This document shows positions 32,710-39,693 of a stretch of DNA of 45,502 bases, one piece after another (positions within the stretch are counted from its first letter, which is position 1; every line of letters starts with the position of its first letter). Origin of the DNA: a virus; IMG/VR virus record IMGVR_UViG_3300048444_000267, positions 1 through 45,502 of that record; one strand, given 5' to 3'. A program made the position numbers and the translations under genes. The notes beneath the pieces are model-generated. The model saw only the letters and a program-made list of their open reading frames with translations. It was not told the DNA's origin and made no database searches.

Positions 32710-34119
32710 TCACCATACCTGTGCCATGCGTGACTTGCCGCTGCCCACCTTCCAGGGCTTGATACCAGCCAGCTGCCAGATCGCGTAGCCCAACGCGTCC
32801 ATCTGACCCGACAGGTCATCTACACCGCCATCGCCTTTCTCGGGCTGCTGTGTGGCTTGGTTGTACGGCTGCTGTTCAAGGCCCTTGATCACACCCGTGC
32901 AGCTGGGGTGAACGAACAGCTTGCGTTCACCATTGCCGTTAAGAATCAGCGTGTTGACCGACAGCACACGGTCGCGGATAAACGGGTTGCTGGCTTGCGT
33001 CTGAATACGAAGGCCTGCCTTACGCATCAGGCCAAAGTCAGAAATTCCGGCGTCCTTGGTCGAGCGTGACTGGCTAGACGCATCAGGGCAAACGATTAGC
33101 TGATTTGCCTTAATCCACGGGCCAAAGCGCTCATGCAGTTTCTCGATCACGCCTGGGGTGTCGCGAGCAATCATCTCGTCAATGACGTGGATGCCATCAC
33201 TGCGCTTGATGCAGGTGACAATCCAGGAGCGGTTCACATTGAAGTCCACGCCCGCGTACAAAATGTCGCCCTTATCCGGCTCGCAAATCTGGGTGATGTT
33301 TTCCTCGCGCTTGAATTCGGGATAAACAGCAGCCTGCGTGAGCTGACAGAACTCCCCGTTCAGGTAGGCCGCCAACAGGTTGGGCGGGTAGTTAGCCCGC
33401 ATCCCCTCAATGAAGTCCTCTGGCAGGTAGGGGTTGTCAGTGCTCTTGGCTCTGTAGAGGTGACGATCCGGCTTTTCGCCCTCTTCGACGAAAAGCGAAT
33501 GCATGATCCCGAAGCCTTCTGGGGTCGAGAACATGCCCAGCTGCCTGCGGTTGCCAGCACGAAGACGACCGATGAACTTCTCGATGGCACGCCTAGCAAT
33601 CTCTGGCTTGGTCGTATCTAGCTCGTCTGCACCGATAAAGAGAGCATTTGAACCCACGATTCTTTGCCAATTCTCCATTGATCTGCACAGCACCGTTACC
33701 GGGCCCAATGGCGTAATGACCTTGAACTCAGGCAGTGGGCTTGCCCGATATTCGTAAGGCACCTCCATCTCGTCCCAGTAGTCCTGCAGGCTGCGGATCA
33801 GAACGTCACGGACAAGAGGGCCGGTGGGTGCGAAGACGATGCCAACGCCATTGCCAACGTTGTTGGCGTTGTCGAGGCACATCATTGTTGTCCAGGCGCA
33901 CAGGGTGCGTGTCTTGCCTGCGCCGTAGCCCGCACAGAAGGCGACCATGCGGTGTTCGTCGTCTTCAAGAATTGGCTTCTGATACCAGAGCAAGCCGTCA
34001 ATGACGCGCTGGCGCATGGCTAATGCAGCGTCTTCGTTTTGGACCGTGAAAACTTCTGCGGGCCTAGGCGCTTCTAAGAGAGTGCCGGCCGTGTTGCTCC
34101 AGCGATCGAGAAGGCTCAT
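32710..34119 (-). CDS. terL: Terminase large subunit, 469 aa
   Basis: This is the packaging motor. The ATPase domain has Walker A GYGAGKT at residues 64-70 and Walker B ALFIGADE at about 159-166. The nuclease domain begins with ILYAGVDFNVNRSWIV (Asp292 as likely metal ligand), and later acidic residues in LIVCPDASS complete the pattern. The length is typical. It overlaps the upstream 61-aa gene by 4 nt. I cannot tell from the sequence whether packaging is headful or site-specific. Confidence 0.93.
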   Translation of the reverse strand: MSLLDRWSNTAGTLLEAPRPAEVFTVQNEDAALAMRQRVIDGLLWYQKPILEDDEHRMVAFCAGYGAGKTRTLCAWTTMMCLDNANNVGNGVGIVFAPTGPLVRDVLIRSLQDYWDEMEVPYEYRASPLPEFKVITPLGPVTVLCRSMENWQRIVGSNALFIGADELDTTKPEIARRAIEKFIGRLRAGNRRQLGMFSTPEGFGIMHSLFVEEGEKPDRHLYRAKSTDNPYLPEDFIEGMRANYPPNLLAAYLNGEFCQLTQAAVYPEFKREENITQICEPDKGDILYAGVDFNVNRSWIVTCIKRSDGIHVIDEMIARDTPGVIEKLHERFGPWIKANQLIVCPDASSQSRSTKDAGISDFGLMRKAGLRIQTQASNPFIRDRVLSVNTLILNGNGERKLFVHPSCTGVIKGLEQQPYNQATQQPEKGDGGVDDLSGQMDALGYAIWQLAGIKPWKVGSGKSRMAQVW

Positions 34120-34301
34120 TCAGCCTCTGCAGCTAGGACAGCCTCGATCTTGTGAAACACAGCACGTATGCGATGACCGCCTTCAGTGCCGTGGGCATAG
34201 AGCCCCTTGATCGGTTCTTCGAGTTCTGGGGCGTATGCGCCCGTGAGGACGTCGATAGCAGTAATGAGGTCACGTAGCTCGTCACGGGTAAACACGGTCA
34301 T
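34116..34301 (-). CDS. Small protein, 61 aa
   Basis: The product (MTVFTRDELRDLITAIDVLT) is acidic and helical, ending IEAVLAAEAE. It overlaps both neighbours by 4 nt within the packaging operon. No family is recognised. Its position suggests a terminase accessory or unrelated cotranscribed function. Confidence 0.65.
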   Translation of the reverse strand: MTVFTRDELRDLITAIDVLTGAYAPELEEPIKGLYAHGTEGGHRIRAVFHKIEAVLAAEAE

Positions 34302-34465
34302 GCGGCGTAGGCCTGCGCAGCCTCATTGCGGATACTTTGCTTTAACTGCTCTTCTTTTGTCCCGACCAAATGATGTGAGCTGACCCAACCGGTTGCGCAA
34401 ATGTTGTCTTGACAGACCCGGATTTGAACAGTTCCGCAGGGGAGGTTGGTCAACTCAGTGGTCAT
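34298..34465 (-). CDS. Small Cys-containing protein, 55 aa
   Basis: The frame starts at 34465 (MTTELTNLPCGTVQIRVCQD) and ends AAQAYAA. It has three Cys residues near 10, 18 and 23. It overlaps the genes on each side with ATGA junctions, strong support for a real coupled gene. The function is unknown. Confidence 0.65.
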   Translation of the reverse strand: MTTELTNLPCGTVQIRVCQDNICATGWVSSHHLVGTKEEQLKQSIRNEAAQAYAA

Positions 34466-34782
34466 GACTTGATGCCGACTATATCCAGTGTGGCGTCTAG
34501 ACAGGACTTAGCCACCATGAGCTGGCCACGTCTTTCTGCTTGCTGACGGATTGAGCGATAACCGGCGAGAGCCTCGGCTAGCAGGGCCTCTCGGGTGATT
34601 TGACAGTCTTGATTTAGGCGCTCTCTGGCGTCCGCAATGTATTGATCACCAGTGCGCTCAGAGACTTCCCAGGTTTCTGCTGAGTACTGAAGAATATCCG
34701 TGCGAGATCTGCCATCCACGAGCATCCCGTAAATCGCTGCTACGCGGAACTCTTTTTCACTTTTGGTGGACTTTTTTGCCAC
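34462..34782 (-). CDS. Terminase small subunit-like protein, 106 aa
   Basis: This protein (GTG start at 34782) has an HTH-like region near residues 16-50 (YGMLVDGRSRTDILQYSAET, then WEVSERTGDQYIADARERL). This is a common arrangement in phage small terminases or phage-packaging HTH proteins. It lies at the head of the packaging operon two genes upstream of terL, which supports the assignment. A regulator is the main alternative. Confidence 0.65.
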   Translation of the reverse strand: MAKKSTKSEKEFRVAAIYGMLVDGRSRTDILQYSAETWEVSERTGDQYIADARERLNQDCQITREALLAEALAGYRSIRQQAERRGQLMVAKSCLDATLDIVGIKS

Positions 34783-34852
34783 CTGAAGAAAACAAAACCA
34801 CCCACAGCATAAGCATGGATGGCAATACGAGCGCGGAATAGGTTTTAAACCG

Positions 34853-34908
34853 GGGGACGGATCAACAGTCCCCAGAGACCCTCGGAGGTAACCCGCCTCA
34901 ATCTCTGG
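34853..34908. other. Structured non-coding element upstream of the terminase operon
   Basis: This 56-nt stretch lies in a 198-nt gap without genes. GGGGAC (34853-34858) pairs with GTCCCC (34868-34873). CCAGAGA (34872-34878) pairs with TCTCTGG (34902-34908), enclosing GAGG/CCTC (34885-34888 and 34896-34899). The two main stems compete for shared bases. It could be a regulatory RNA or a packaging recognition site. Function is not known. Confidence 0.35.
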
Positions 34909-34980
34909 ATCATTCCATCGCCCTGCTTTGGTTATGGCTTTCAGACGCCGAACACAGCGCCATCAGGCTCCCCGGCAGGG

Positions 34981-35310
34981 TTAAGGATAAGTGGCTTCTT
35001 TAATTACGAGGCGACCAAGAGCAGACAGACGAACGCGCTTGCGTTTGTAATCAAGCGGGTCTTCGTAGATTTCGACCCACTTGAGGCCATCGCGGCGCTT
35101 GAGCTTGTTGCGAGGGCCAAGCCAAGAAACGTTTCGGCTAACGCTGCTGGGTGACATGCCACAGATGTCTTCGAGATCGCCTTGGCGGATGTCTTGATTT
35201 TTGGCGCTAGCAATAGCGAGAAAAATGCTGAGGACCTGAGAGGGGAACTCACGCTCGTTGGCGTGCTTACGGATGGTTTCTGTCGCTTGGAAGAGTTCTG
35301 AGATGGTCAT
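34981..35310 (-). CDS. Winged-helix transcription regulator, MarR-like, 109 aa
   Basis: The sequence has an N-terminal helix, a DNA-binding HTH (IRQGDLEDICGMSPSSVSRN) and a beta wing with KRRDGLKWVEIYEDP and RKRVRLSALGRLV, the MarR/winged-helix plan. It probably controls phage genes, perhaps through the palindromes in the control region at 35763-35862. It is the third minus-strand gene leading away from that region. Confidence 0.72.
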   Translation of the reverse strand: MTISELFQATETIRKHANEREFPSQVLSIFLAIASAKNQDIRQGDLEDICGMSPSSVSRNVSWLGPRNKLKRRDGLKWVEIYEDPLDYKRKRVRLSALGRLVIKEATYP

Positions 35311-35356
35311 GGGGCGTGAGGTGTGAGGGGCCCTCTCGGGCCCGTGTGAGTGTTGA

Positions 35357-35539
35357 TCAGGCGGTGGCCCAGCGGCGGGCGGTGGTGGGTGAGCAGTTGT
35401 AGCGGTGTGCGATGGCCTTCCAGGTGTGGCCGTTGCGGCGAAGGCGCTGGATGCGTGTGTGACGTGACTCAGTGGCCCAGAGGAGGACGATGAGCGGGAG
35501 GAGAAGCAGCGCGAGGAGCGCTGCGGCGGTGGTGGTCAT
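35357..35539 (-). CDS. Membrane-anchored HTH protein, 60 aa
   Basis: Residues about 4-22 form a single membrane helix (AAALLALLLLPLIVLLW). Residues 28-58 form a compact HTH of the homeodomain-like type (RIQRLRRNGHTWKAIAHRYN then CSPTTARRW). The combination of a membrane anchor with a DNA-binding HTH in 60 residues is unusual. The function is not known; a membrane-tethered regulator is a possibility. Confidence 0.6.
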   Translation of the reverse strand: MTTTAAALLALLLLPLIVLLWATESRHTRIQRLRRNGHTWKAIAHRYNCSPTTARRWATA

Positions 35540-35542
35540 GAT

Positions 35543-35746
35543 TCAGCGAGTAGGGGAGACAGTGATGTGTGCGAGGGCGTCCCAGAGGGCGTCGTTGATG
35601 GCGCAGTCGGAATCGTCAGCGAGCTGGTAGCCAAGTTCTTTGAGGTGGGCCTCAATGGCCTGAATAGCGACGTATGCGACGTCGCCTTTTTGAAGGACGT
35701 GAGTGTCGTTAATGGTCATTGGTTTGAGTTGAGGTGGGTAGGCCAT
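35543..35746 (-). CDS. Small acidic protein, 67 aa
   Basis: I chose the ATG at 35746 (MAYPPQLKPMTINDTHVLQ); a second ATG at 35719 is possible and a TTG at 35773 would precede the predicted transcript start. The protein is helical and acidic (YQLADDSDCAINDALWDALA). It is the first minus-strand gene after the control region, so it is likely to be expressed early. No family is recognised. Confidence 0.6.
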   Translation of the reverse strand: MAYPPQLKPMTINDTHVLQKGDVAYVAIQAIEAHLKELGYQLADDSDCAINDALWDALAHITVSPTR

Positions 35747-35762
35747 CTCTGGCCATGCATCC

Positions 35763-35792
35763 AATATAGACAATCCGTATACGTATGAGCAA
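35763..35792 (-). promoter_or_regulatory. Minus-strand promoter with operator in its spacer
   Basis: On the minus strand TTGCTC (35792-35787) and TATATT (35768-35763) are separated by 18 nt. The spacer holds the palindromic core CGTATACG, one copy of the TACG motif (35773-35786). It would drive the 67-aa gene, the membrane HTH gene and the winged-helix gene. A repressor bound at the core would block it. Confidence 0.5.
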
Positions 35793-35832
35793 TAGGTGTG
35801 CCACTTCCTGATCGAGGTGTGCCAGTTTCTAC

Positions 35833-35862
35833 TTGACGATACGTATACGTAAGAGCAATACT
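35833..35862 (+). promoter_or_regulatory. Plus-strand early promoter with operator in its spacer
   Basis: TTGACG (35833-35838) and AATACT (35857-35862) are separated by 18 nt. The spacer contains the perfect 12-bp palindrome TACGTATACGTA (35840-35851). The 3' part GAGCAATA is shared with the copy at 35773-35794, so the two sites are direct repeats. It would drive the early genes from 35903. Confidence 0.55.
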
Positions 35863-35902
35863 GTGATCAAGGGAGGCGACTCCCATCAACCTCAACAAAC
35901 AA

Positions 35903-36262
35903 ATGACCGTCGCTTACGGACAAAGTTCAAGCCAGCCCAGCCCCAAACCCACCTCACAACCAGTTGCCCCAACAAAAAAAGGGCAGGCTCTTGAGCTTTA
36001 CACCCAAGCCAAGACCTGCGTCTCCATCTCTGGCGAACTTTGCAAAGTCGTTGGCTCCCTTGGCGCCATTGCTGGCGGCGCGCTGATGGGCCTCAGTGTT
36101 CTCTCTGGCAATGTCGGCGCTCTTGTCGTTTCAGGCGGCATGACGACTGTTTTGGCCATGGCTGGCGCTCCCATCGCAGCCATTGGAAGCATGGCAACAA
36201 GTGCCAAGCGTCAAACCAAGTACGCAGAGCTAGACGCCTGGCTCAAAAAAGAAAACTACTGA
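35903..36262 (+). CDS. Hydrophobic membrane protein, 119 aa
   Basis: After a Pro/Gln/Ser-rich N-terminal 25 residues, two membrane segments follow (LGAIAGGALMGLSVLSGNVG and ALVVSGGMTTVLAMAGAPIA). The C terminus is charged (ELDAWLKKENY). It is the first gene after the early promoter. Possible roles include superinfection exclusion or host-membrane modification; the sequence does not decide. Confidence 0.6.
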   Translation: MTVAYGQSSSQPSPKPTSQPVAPTKKGQALELYTQAKTCVSISGELCKVVGSLGAIAGGALMGLSVLSGNVGALVVSGGMTTVLAMAGAPIAAIGSMATSAKRQTKYAELDAWLKKENY

Positions 36263-36292
36263 TCACATCCATTCCGCCTACGCAACAACAAC

Positions 36293-36646
36293 ATGACAAC
36301 CATCAACCCTGACATCAAGCACAGCGCTATTCGTGAGCTGAACAAGCTTTCAACTCAACGCCGTGCCAACGCCAACATCGCTGCAGCTACAGCCTGGATC
36401 GGCTTAGGCGGCATTTTTGCCACTGTCCCGATGTCTATCCGTCAACGCGATTGGAAAGTCTGGGCACTGCCTTTTGCCACTGCTTTCTTCATTGGCTTTG
36501 CCGGTTACGACAACGAGCAAGACAAGATCCCTGGCGGCTACAAGCTCATCGCGTGGGGTTCACAGGCTGGTCTAGCTGCGTGGTTCATCAAGCAAAACAA
36601 GGACGAGGCAAAGATCAAATTGGCGTCTGAAGAGGCAGCCGAATGA
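36293..36646 (+). CDS. Membrane protein, 117 aa
   Basis: Two or three membrane segments are visible (TAWIGLGGIFATVPMSI, VWALPFATAFFIGFAGY, KLIAWGSQAGLAAWFI), with charged termini. It follows the 119-aa membrane protein, and a TTCCGCCTACGCAA motif lies 7 nt before its start. It overlaps the next small gene by 4 nt. The function is unknown. Confidence 0.6.
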   Translation: MTTINPDIKHSAIRELNKLSTQRRANANIAAATAWIGLGGIFATVPMSIRQRDWKVWALPFATAFFIGFAGYDNEQDKIPGGYKLIAWGSQAGLAAWFIKQNKDEAKIKLASEEAAE

Positions 36647-36774
36647 AAGCCATTGCCTTCTCAACGGGATGGCTGCTTTGGGTGTCCGTCTGCATTGGCG
36701 GATGGGCACTAGCCAATCACGCCTTCTGGCATTGCACACCGACTGTTCAGCCCACTTGCCTTCTCGCTGAATGA
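36643..36774 (+). CDS. Small membrane peptide with Cys pair, 43 aa (paralogue 1)
   Basis: The product starts MKAIAFSTGWLLWVSVCIGG and ends CTPTVQPTCLLAE. It has one membrane segment or an uncleaved signal, then two Cys residues. It overlaps both neighbours with ATGA junctions. Its C-terminal half closely resembles that of the next gene (HCAPSVKATCLFAK), so the two arose by tandem duplication. The function is unknown. Confidence 0.6.
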   Translation: MKAIAFSTGWLLWVSVCIGGWALANHAFWHCTPTVQPTCLLAE

Positions 36775-36896
36775 AACCCTTTTCTCATCCATTCGTCCTG
36801 TTGACATGCCTGGCGTTGCTGGGCACAGGAACGATCAAGCATTGGCAGTCCCACTGCGCGCCATCAGTTAAAGCCACTTGCCTTTTTGCCAAATGA
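36771..36896 (+). CDS. Small membrane peptide with Cys pair, 41 aa (paralogue 2)
   Basis: The product starts MKPFSHPFVLLTCLALLGTG and ends HCAPSVKATCLFAK. One membrane or signal segment is followed by a Cys pair (Cys29 and Cys37). It is paralogous to the preceding 43-aa gene and overlaps it and the next gene by 4 nt. An export or periplasmic role with a disulfide is possible. Confidence 0.6.
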   Translation: MKPFSHPFVLLTCLALLGTGTIKHWQSHCAPSVKATCLFAK

Positions 36897-37228
36897 ACTT
36901 CATCAAAACCACGATTGCCACTGCAGCTGTTCTTACCTGCTGCCTTGGCAATACCTACCCAGCTCACGCCGGCCTCACAGACCGCATCGCAACAACGCTT
37001 TGCCGGGAATCGCATTCATCCCTGCGGAGTGCACATGGCAACCCTGCCTTGGTGAAGTCGATAGTCAGGCGGCACACCGAGAAAGCAATGGGTACATACA
37101 GCGACCCACTAATTGCCATTCGTGAGATGGGGGAATACGAGGACTCCACAGCACTGGGTTGGGCCATGTACCGGTCCATGAAACGCCAATGCAGCACCAA
37201 GGCGACATCACTCTTCGGGAACCTTTGA
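36893..37228 (+). CDS. Exported protein with signal peptide, 111 aa
   Basis: The start at 36893 gives an ATGA overlap and a signal peptide (MNFIKTTIATAAVLTCCLGN) ending YPAHA, with likely cleavage before GLTDR. The mature part is about 85 residues, helical and basic, with Cys residues. It has no recognised family. A run of secreted and membrane proteins in the early region suggests alteration of the host envelope. Confidence 0.62.
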   Translation: MNFIKTTIATAAVLTCCLGNTYPAHAGLTDRIATTLCRESHSSLRSAHGNPALVKSIVRRHTEKAMGTYSDPLIAIREMGEYEDSTALGWAMYRSMKRQCSTKATSLFGNL

Positions 37229-37230
37229 AA

Positions 37231-37611
37231 ATGAACAAAGCAATGATTACGGCTGCTCTCGCGGCAGTGTGCCTAGGAGGCATTGCCCCCGCCAACGCAC
37301 AACTTTCTGCCCGTGAAGACCGGATGTTTAAAGCCGGTTATGAGTACGGGTACAACTACGGAATGCTGGCTGAAACCTGCGTTCAGTTCATGTTCGGGCA
37401 CGTCAGCGAAGAAATGCTGGCACGGTCCGCTCGATACGTTCGGGATAACGAAGACCTGAAGCCTTACTTCAAAAAGAAGATCGCTCAGAACTTTGCGGAG
37501 ATGGCCCGAGACAACGACGACACAGGGGTTTGCAACCCAGTTGTTCAAAGCGTTTTTAACGCTGACACTCAACCCAGCAACGGCTATAGCCGTGCTGACA
37601 ACTGGTATTGA
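37231..37611 (+). CDS. Exported protein with signal peptide, 126 aa
   Basis: The start at 37231 (MNKAMITAALAAVCLGGIAP) yields a clear signal peptide cleaved after ANA. The mature protein is helical with two Cys residues (CVQFMFG and GVCNPVVQS), perhaps a disulfide. It lies 2 bp after the previous exported protein. A longer upstream frame overlaps that gene and would hide the signal peptide, so it was rejected. Confidence 0.62.
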   Translation: MNKAMITAALAAVCLGGIAPANAQLSAREDRMFKAGYEYGYNYGMLAETCVQFMFGHVSEEMLARSARYVRDNEDLKPYFKKKIAQNFAEMARDNDDTGVCNPVVQSVFNADTQPSNGYSRADNWY

Positions 37612-37613
37612 TC

Positions 37614-37760
37614 ATGCGGACCTTTGTTGTTTTTATGCCGGGCGGCTCACATCGCTGTGAGCTGATGGCCCGAACCCGTACGGCAGCGCTAATTACGGGG
37701 GCGGAATTACTCAATGTGCCTGTGACGCAATTACGAGCCCTTGAGTTGCATGACTTCTAA
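37614..37760 (+). CDS. Small protein, 48 aa
   Basis: The frame encodes MRTFVVFMPGGSHRCELMAR and ends RALELHDF. The last third has an HTH-like flavour (TGAELLNVPVTQLRALE). The stop overlaps the next start (TAATG). No family is recognised. Confidence 0.5.
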   Translation: MRTFVVFMPGGSHRCELMARTRTAALITGAELLNVPVTQLRALELHDF

Positions 37761-37924
37761 TGGCCGGCCCTAGTTGGAACACCCGGCCCGAGGAGTATTG
37801 CCAGAGGGCACGGCAGCGAGCGATTGCAGCGCTGCATGCAAAACATTCACGCGGACTGACTGCTTTGGAGCGCAGCTACTTGCGGGCTCTACAGGAAGGC
37901 CGAATCAACCCAACAGAACCATGA
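37760..37924 (+). CDS. Small basic helical protein, 54 aa
   Basis: The product (MAGPSWNTRPEEYCQRARQR, then LTALERSYLRALQEGRINPT) is helical and basic. It is coupled to its neighbours by overlapping start and stop codons on both sides. The function is unknown. Confidence 0.55.
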   Translation: MAGPSWNTRPEEYCQRARQRAIAALHAKHSRGLTALERSYLRALQEGRINPTEP

Positions 37925-38067
37925 CCTTTGAACAAGCCTTGAGAGAGCGTCTAGAAGCCCTGCTGCGGACGCTGACAGCCGAAGACACCAGCGACCTACT
38001 GATTGCTGAGTACAGCCGCATTCACGCTGACTTGACCCGTTTACAAGACGAGAGGAAAGTCAAATGA
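37921..38067 (+). CDS. Small helical protein, 48 aa
   Basis: The start at 37921 (MTFEQALRERLEALLRTLTA) overlaps the previous stop as ATGA. The protein is one or two charged amphipathic helices ending TRLQDERKVK. No family is recognised. Confidence 0.55.
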   Translation: MTFEQALRERLEALLRTLTAEDTSDLLIAEYSRIHADLTRLQDERKVK

Positions 38068-38336
38068 GCATCGCTATTGACCATGATTCCATCGTGGGCG
38101 TTTACGCCTTCGGTGAATGGTACGAAGTTGACAAAGGCAGCTTTGACGTTGACGCGTATCAGCTGCTGGATCCGGCAAGTAGTACGCACAGCAAGTACTG
38201 GTATGACTTGGGCAAATTGTTCTATCCAGAGGACAAGCATGCAATGACAGGGGCGACCTGGCTGACGCCCGGGACGCGTGAAAGGGTGTCGATGCCCCTG
38301 TTCGAGATCAAGGCGTTCAAGGAGAAAAGATCATGA
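38064..38336 (+). CDS. Hypothetical protein, 90 aa
   Basis: A compact mixed domain with aromatic residues (VGVYAFGEWYEVDKGSFDVD, SKYWYDLGKLFYPE). It overlaps both neighbours by 4 nt. No family is recognised. Confidence 0.6.
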   Translation: MSIAIDHDSIVGVYAFGEWYEVDKGSFDVDAYQLLDPASSTHSKYWYDLGKLFYPEDKHAMTGATWLTPGTRERVSMPLFEIKAFKEKRS

Positions 38337-38542
38337 GCACCAAGTTGAACGGCACCAAGAGCAGCAGGCCTGGGAGTCGTGTCCCGTACCACCTACTAGA
38401 GACAGCTATTGCGTGGGAGGAGTGCCGAAGTCAAATTCTGACGAGCATGGGCCGCTTTGAGGACGCGCAGAAGGCGACAAGCCTGATGCGGCTGTTTCAA
38501 CAACGGGCCGTAGACGAAGCGGATGAAACTGACCTGCATTGA
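38333..38542 (+). CDS. Hypothetical protein, 69 aa
   Basis: The N terminus is basic and polar, followed by two helices (TAIAWEECRSQILTSMGRFE, SLMRLFQQRAVDEADE). It is the last gene of the first early operon; a hairpin overlaps its stop codon. No family is recognised. Confidence 0.58.
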   Translation: MSTKLNGTKSSRPGSRVPYHLLETAIAWEECRSQILTSMGRFEDAQKATSLMRLFQQRAVDEADETDLH

Positions 38543-38556
38543 TGCAGGTACGTTTT
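38532..38556 (+). terminator. Probable terminator of the first early operon
   Basis: ACCTGCAT and ATGCAGGT form a perfect 8-bp stem around TG, overlapping the stop codon of the 69-aa gene. TTTT follows after three bases. The tight loop suggests the real pairing may use 6 bp with a 6-nt loop. It would separate the small-protein operon from the replication operon. Confidence 0.55.
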
Positions 38557-38559
38557 CCC

Positions 38560-38573
38560 ATGCTCCTACGTAG
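38560..38573 (+). promoter_or_regulatory. Copy of the TACG motif
   Basis: ATGCTCCTACGTAG matches ATGCGCCTACGCAG at 12 of 14 positions and contains the perfect palindrome TCCTACGTAGGA (38564-38575). It lies just before the -35 box of the promoter at 38581, 56 nt from the start at 38630. It is a candidate regulator site. Confidence 0.45.
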
Positions 38574-38580
38574 GAATCGT

Positions 38581-38609
38581 TTGACATTCACGGCATACGC
38601 CCACAGAAT
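38581..38609 (+). promoter_or_regulatory. Promoter of the replication operon
   Basis: TTGACA (38581-38586) is a perfect -35 box. CAGAAT (38604-38609) is a weak -10 box after a 17-nt spacer. The gene at 38630 starts 20 nt later. The region holds no gene and follows a terminator, which supports a separate transcription unit. Confidence 0.6.
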
Positions 38610-38629
38610 GCACCCATGACGTTACTCAA

Positions 38630-39283
38630 ATGACCATCACAAGCACATCACAAACACCGAAGAGGGTGGTCCTTAATCCTCAAGTGGCCGCCGGGGTCTC
38701 TCAGATCCTGCCCCCACACATGGATTTAACGACTTTTGTCAATCACGTCCTATGGACACAGTTCATAGAGGGGATTGACGAAAGGGGCAAAGGTTCCCTA
38801 CAACCCTCCAAAGGACACCACGCTTCAAAAACGGCTGTTGAAATTTCCGAGCGAAGCGAGGAACAGCCATATAAGGAAGTGAGTCTGAGAGCTGAAGAGG
38901 CTCACGTTGACGCCGAGGCTTTAGAAGCTGTCCGCGCTCCTGCTGGGCTTAAGCGTTTACAAGTGGCTCGCGCCATTGATCCGGCCTATCAGTCGCTGCA
39001 ATGTCACACAGACTTGATTGAGGAGTTTTGGCGGGCCAAGAAAGGCCGTCGATCTGACCGGTCCTGGGTGCTGCTCTTGAACGGCCTCACAGCTATTCAG
39101 TCCGCCTACGGCGACCGCGTTGTACGTGAGCAGCTGGAGCTAGCCGCAGCCAATGGCTGGAGCAGCATCACCCTGGCCAACTACGAGAAATTCGGCCTGC
39201 CTCGTGGCAATGCGCCTACGCAGGGCAACGACAAGGTCGATTGGTCAGAGGTTGACCGGATGACATTTGGGGCAGCCGTATGA
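38630..39283 (+). CDS. Putative replication-associated protein, 217 aa
   Basis: The N-terminal 60 residues are mixed, then a charged linker (residues 60-110), then a helical domain (LKRLQVARAIDPAYQSLQCH, WVLLLNGLTAIQSAYGDRVV). It has an AANGWSSITLANYEKFG segment like those seen at the end of phage replisome-organiser or DnaT-like proteins. It opens the replication/recombination operon. The assignment is tentative. A TACG motif lies in its 3' end (39210-39223). Confidence 0.5.
   Translation: MTITSTSQTPKRVVLNPQVAAGVSQILPPHMDLTTFVNHVLWTQFIEGIDERGKGSLQPSKGHHASKTAVEISERSEEQPYKEVSLRAEEAHVDAEALEAVRAPAGLKRLQVARAIDPAYQSLQCHTDLIEEFWRAKKGRRSDRSWVLLLNGLTAIQSAYGDRVVREQLELAAANGWSSITLANYEKFGLPRGNAPTQGNDKVDWSEVDRMTFGAAV
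39210..39223 (+). promoter_or_regulatory. Copy of the TACG motif
   Basis: ATGCGCCTACGCAG lies within the coding end of the 217-aa gene (APTQ), 56 nt before the next start. The same 14-mer recurs at 44680-44693. Confidence 0.4.
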
Positions 39284-39693
39284 AGTCCGACACCTTCCAG
39301 CGAATTCTCAGAGCCGCTAGCGCCCTGAACCCTTACGGGAAAAAACTCACTGACGACGATCTGCTGATCACTTGGATGACGCTTGCGCCTCGCGTGCAGC
39401 AGGAGGTCACAGACGAGATGTGGCTATATGCCCTGCAACAGCACCGCATGGACCCGGCACCCAACAAGGAACTGCCTCTGGACATGCAACTGCTGAAGCA
39501 TGTCTGGAAGTGCGAGAACGGTGCGCCTTGCCTGCGGTGGGGGCCTAAGGCTGACCTGGCGCAGCGCATGGCATTGCCTGGGCAGTTTCATGGCCAGCCT
39601 GCAAGCCCCTACGAACTGGGCGAAGACCTTGGCAGCAAAGAGCCTCAGCTGGCGCCTCAAGGCGTTCTGGCGACCTTTGGGGAGGCTGCCTGA
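39280..39693 (+). CDS. Hypothetical protein, 137 aa
   Basis: The first 80 residues are helical (LTDDDLLITWMTLAPRVQQE, DEMWLYALQQHRMD). A Cys pair (CENGAPCLRWG) follows, and the C terminus is Gly/Pro-rich. It overlaps its neighbours by 4 and 1 nt. It may be a loader or accessory replication protein by position, but no family is recognised. Confidence 0.58.
   Translation: MKSDTFQRILRAASALNPYGKKLTDDDLLITWMTLAPRVQQEVTDEMWLYALQQHRMDPAPNKELPLDMQLLKHVWKCENGAPCLRWGPKADLAQRMALPGQFHGQPASPYELGEDLGSKEPQLAPQGVLATFGEAA

Noticed and set aside
34783-34980. A tRNA gene in the gap between the winged-helix gene and the small terminase gene
   Set aside because: No cloverleaf with anticodon arm and T-arm consensus could be drawn; only simple hairpins are present.
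39101-39120. Partial TACG-like sequence TCCGCCTACGGCG inside the 217-aa gene
   Set aside because: It lacks the CGCAG end and is not near a gene start; it was judged a chance match.
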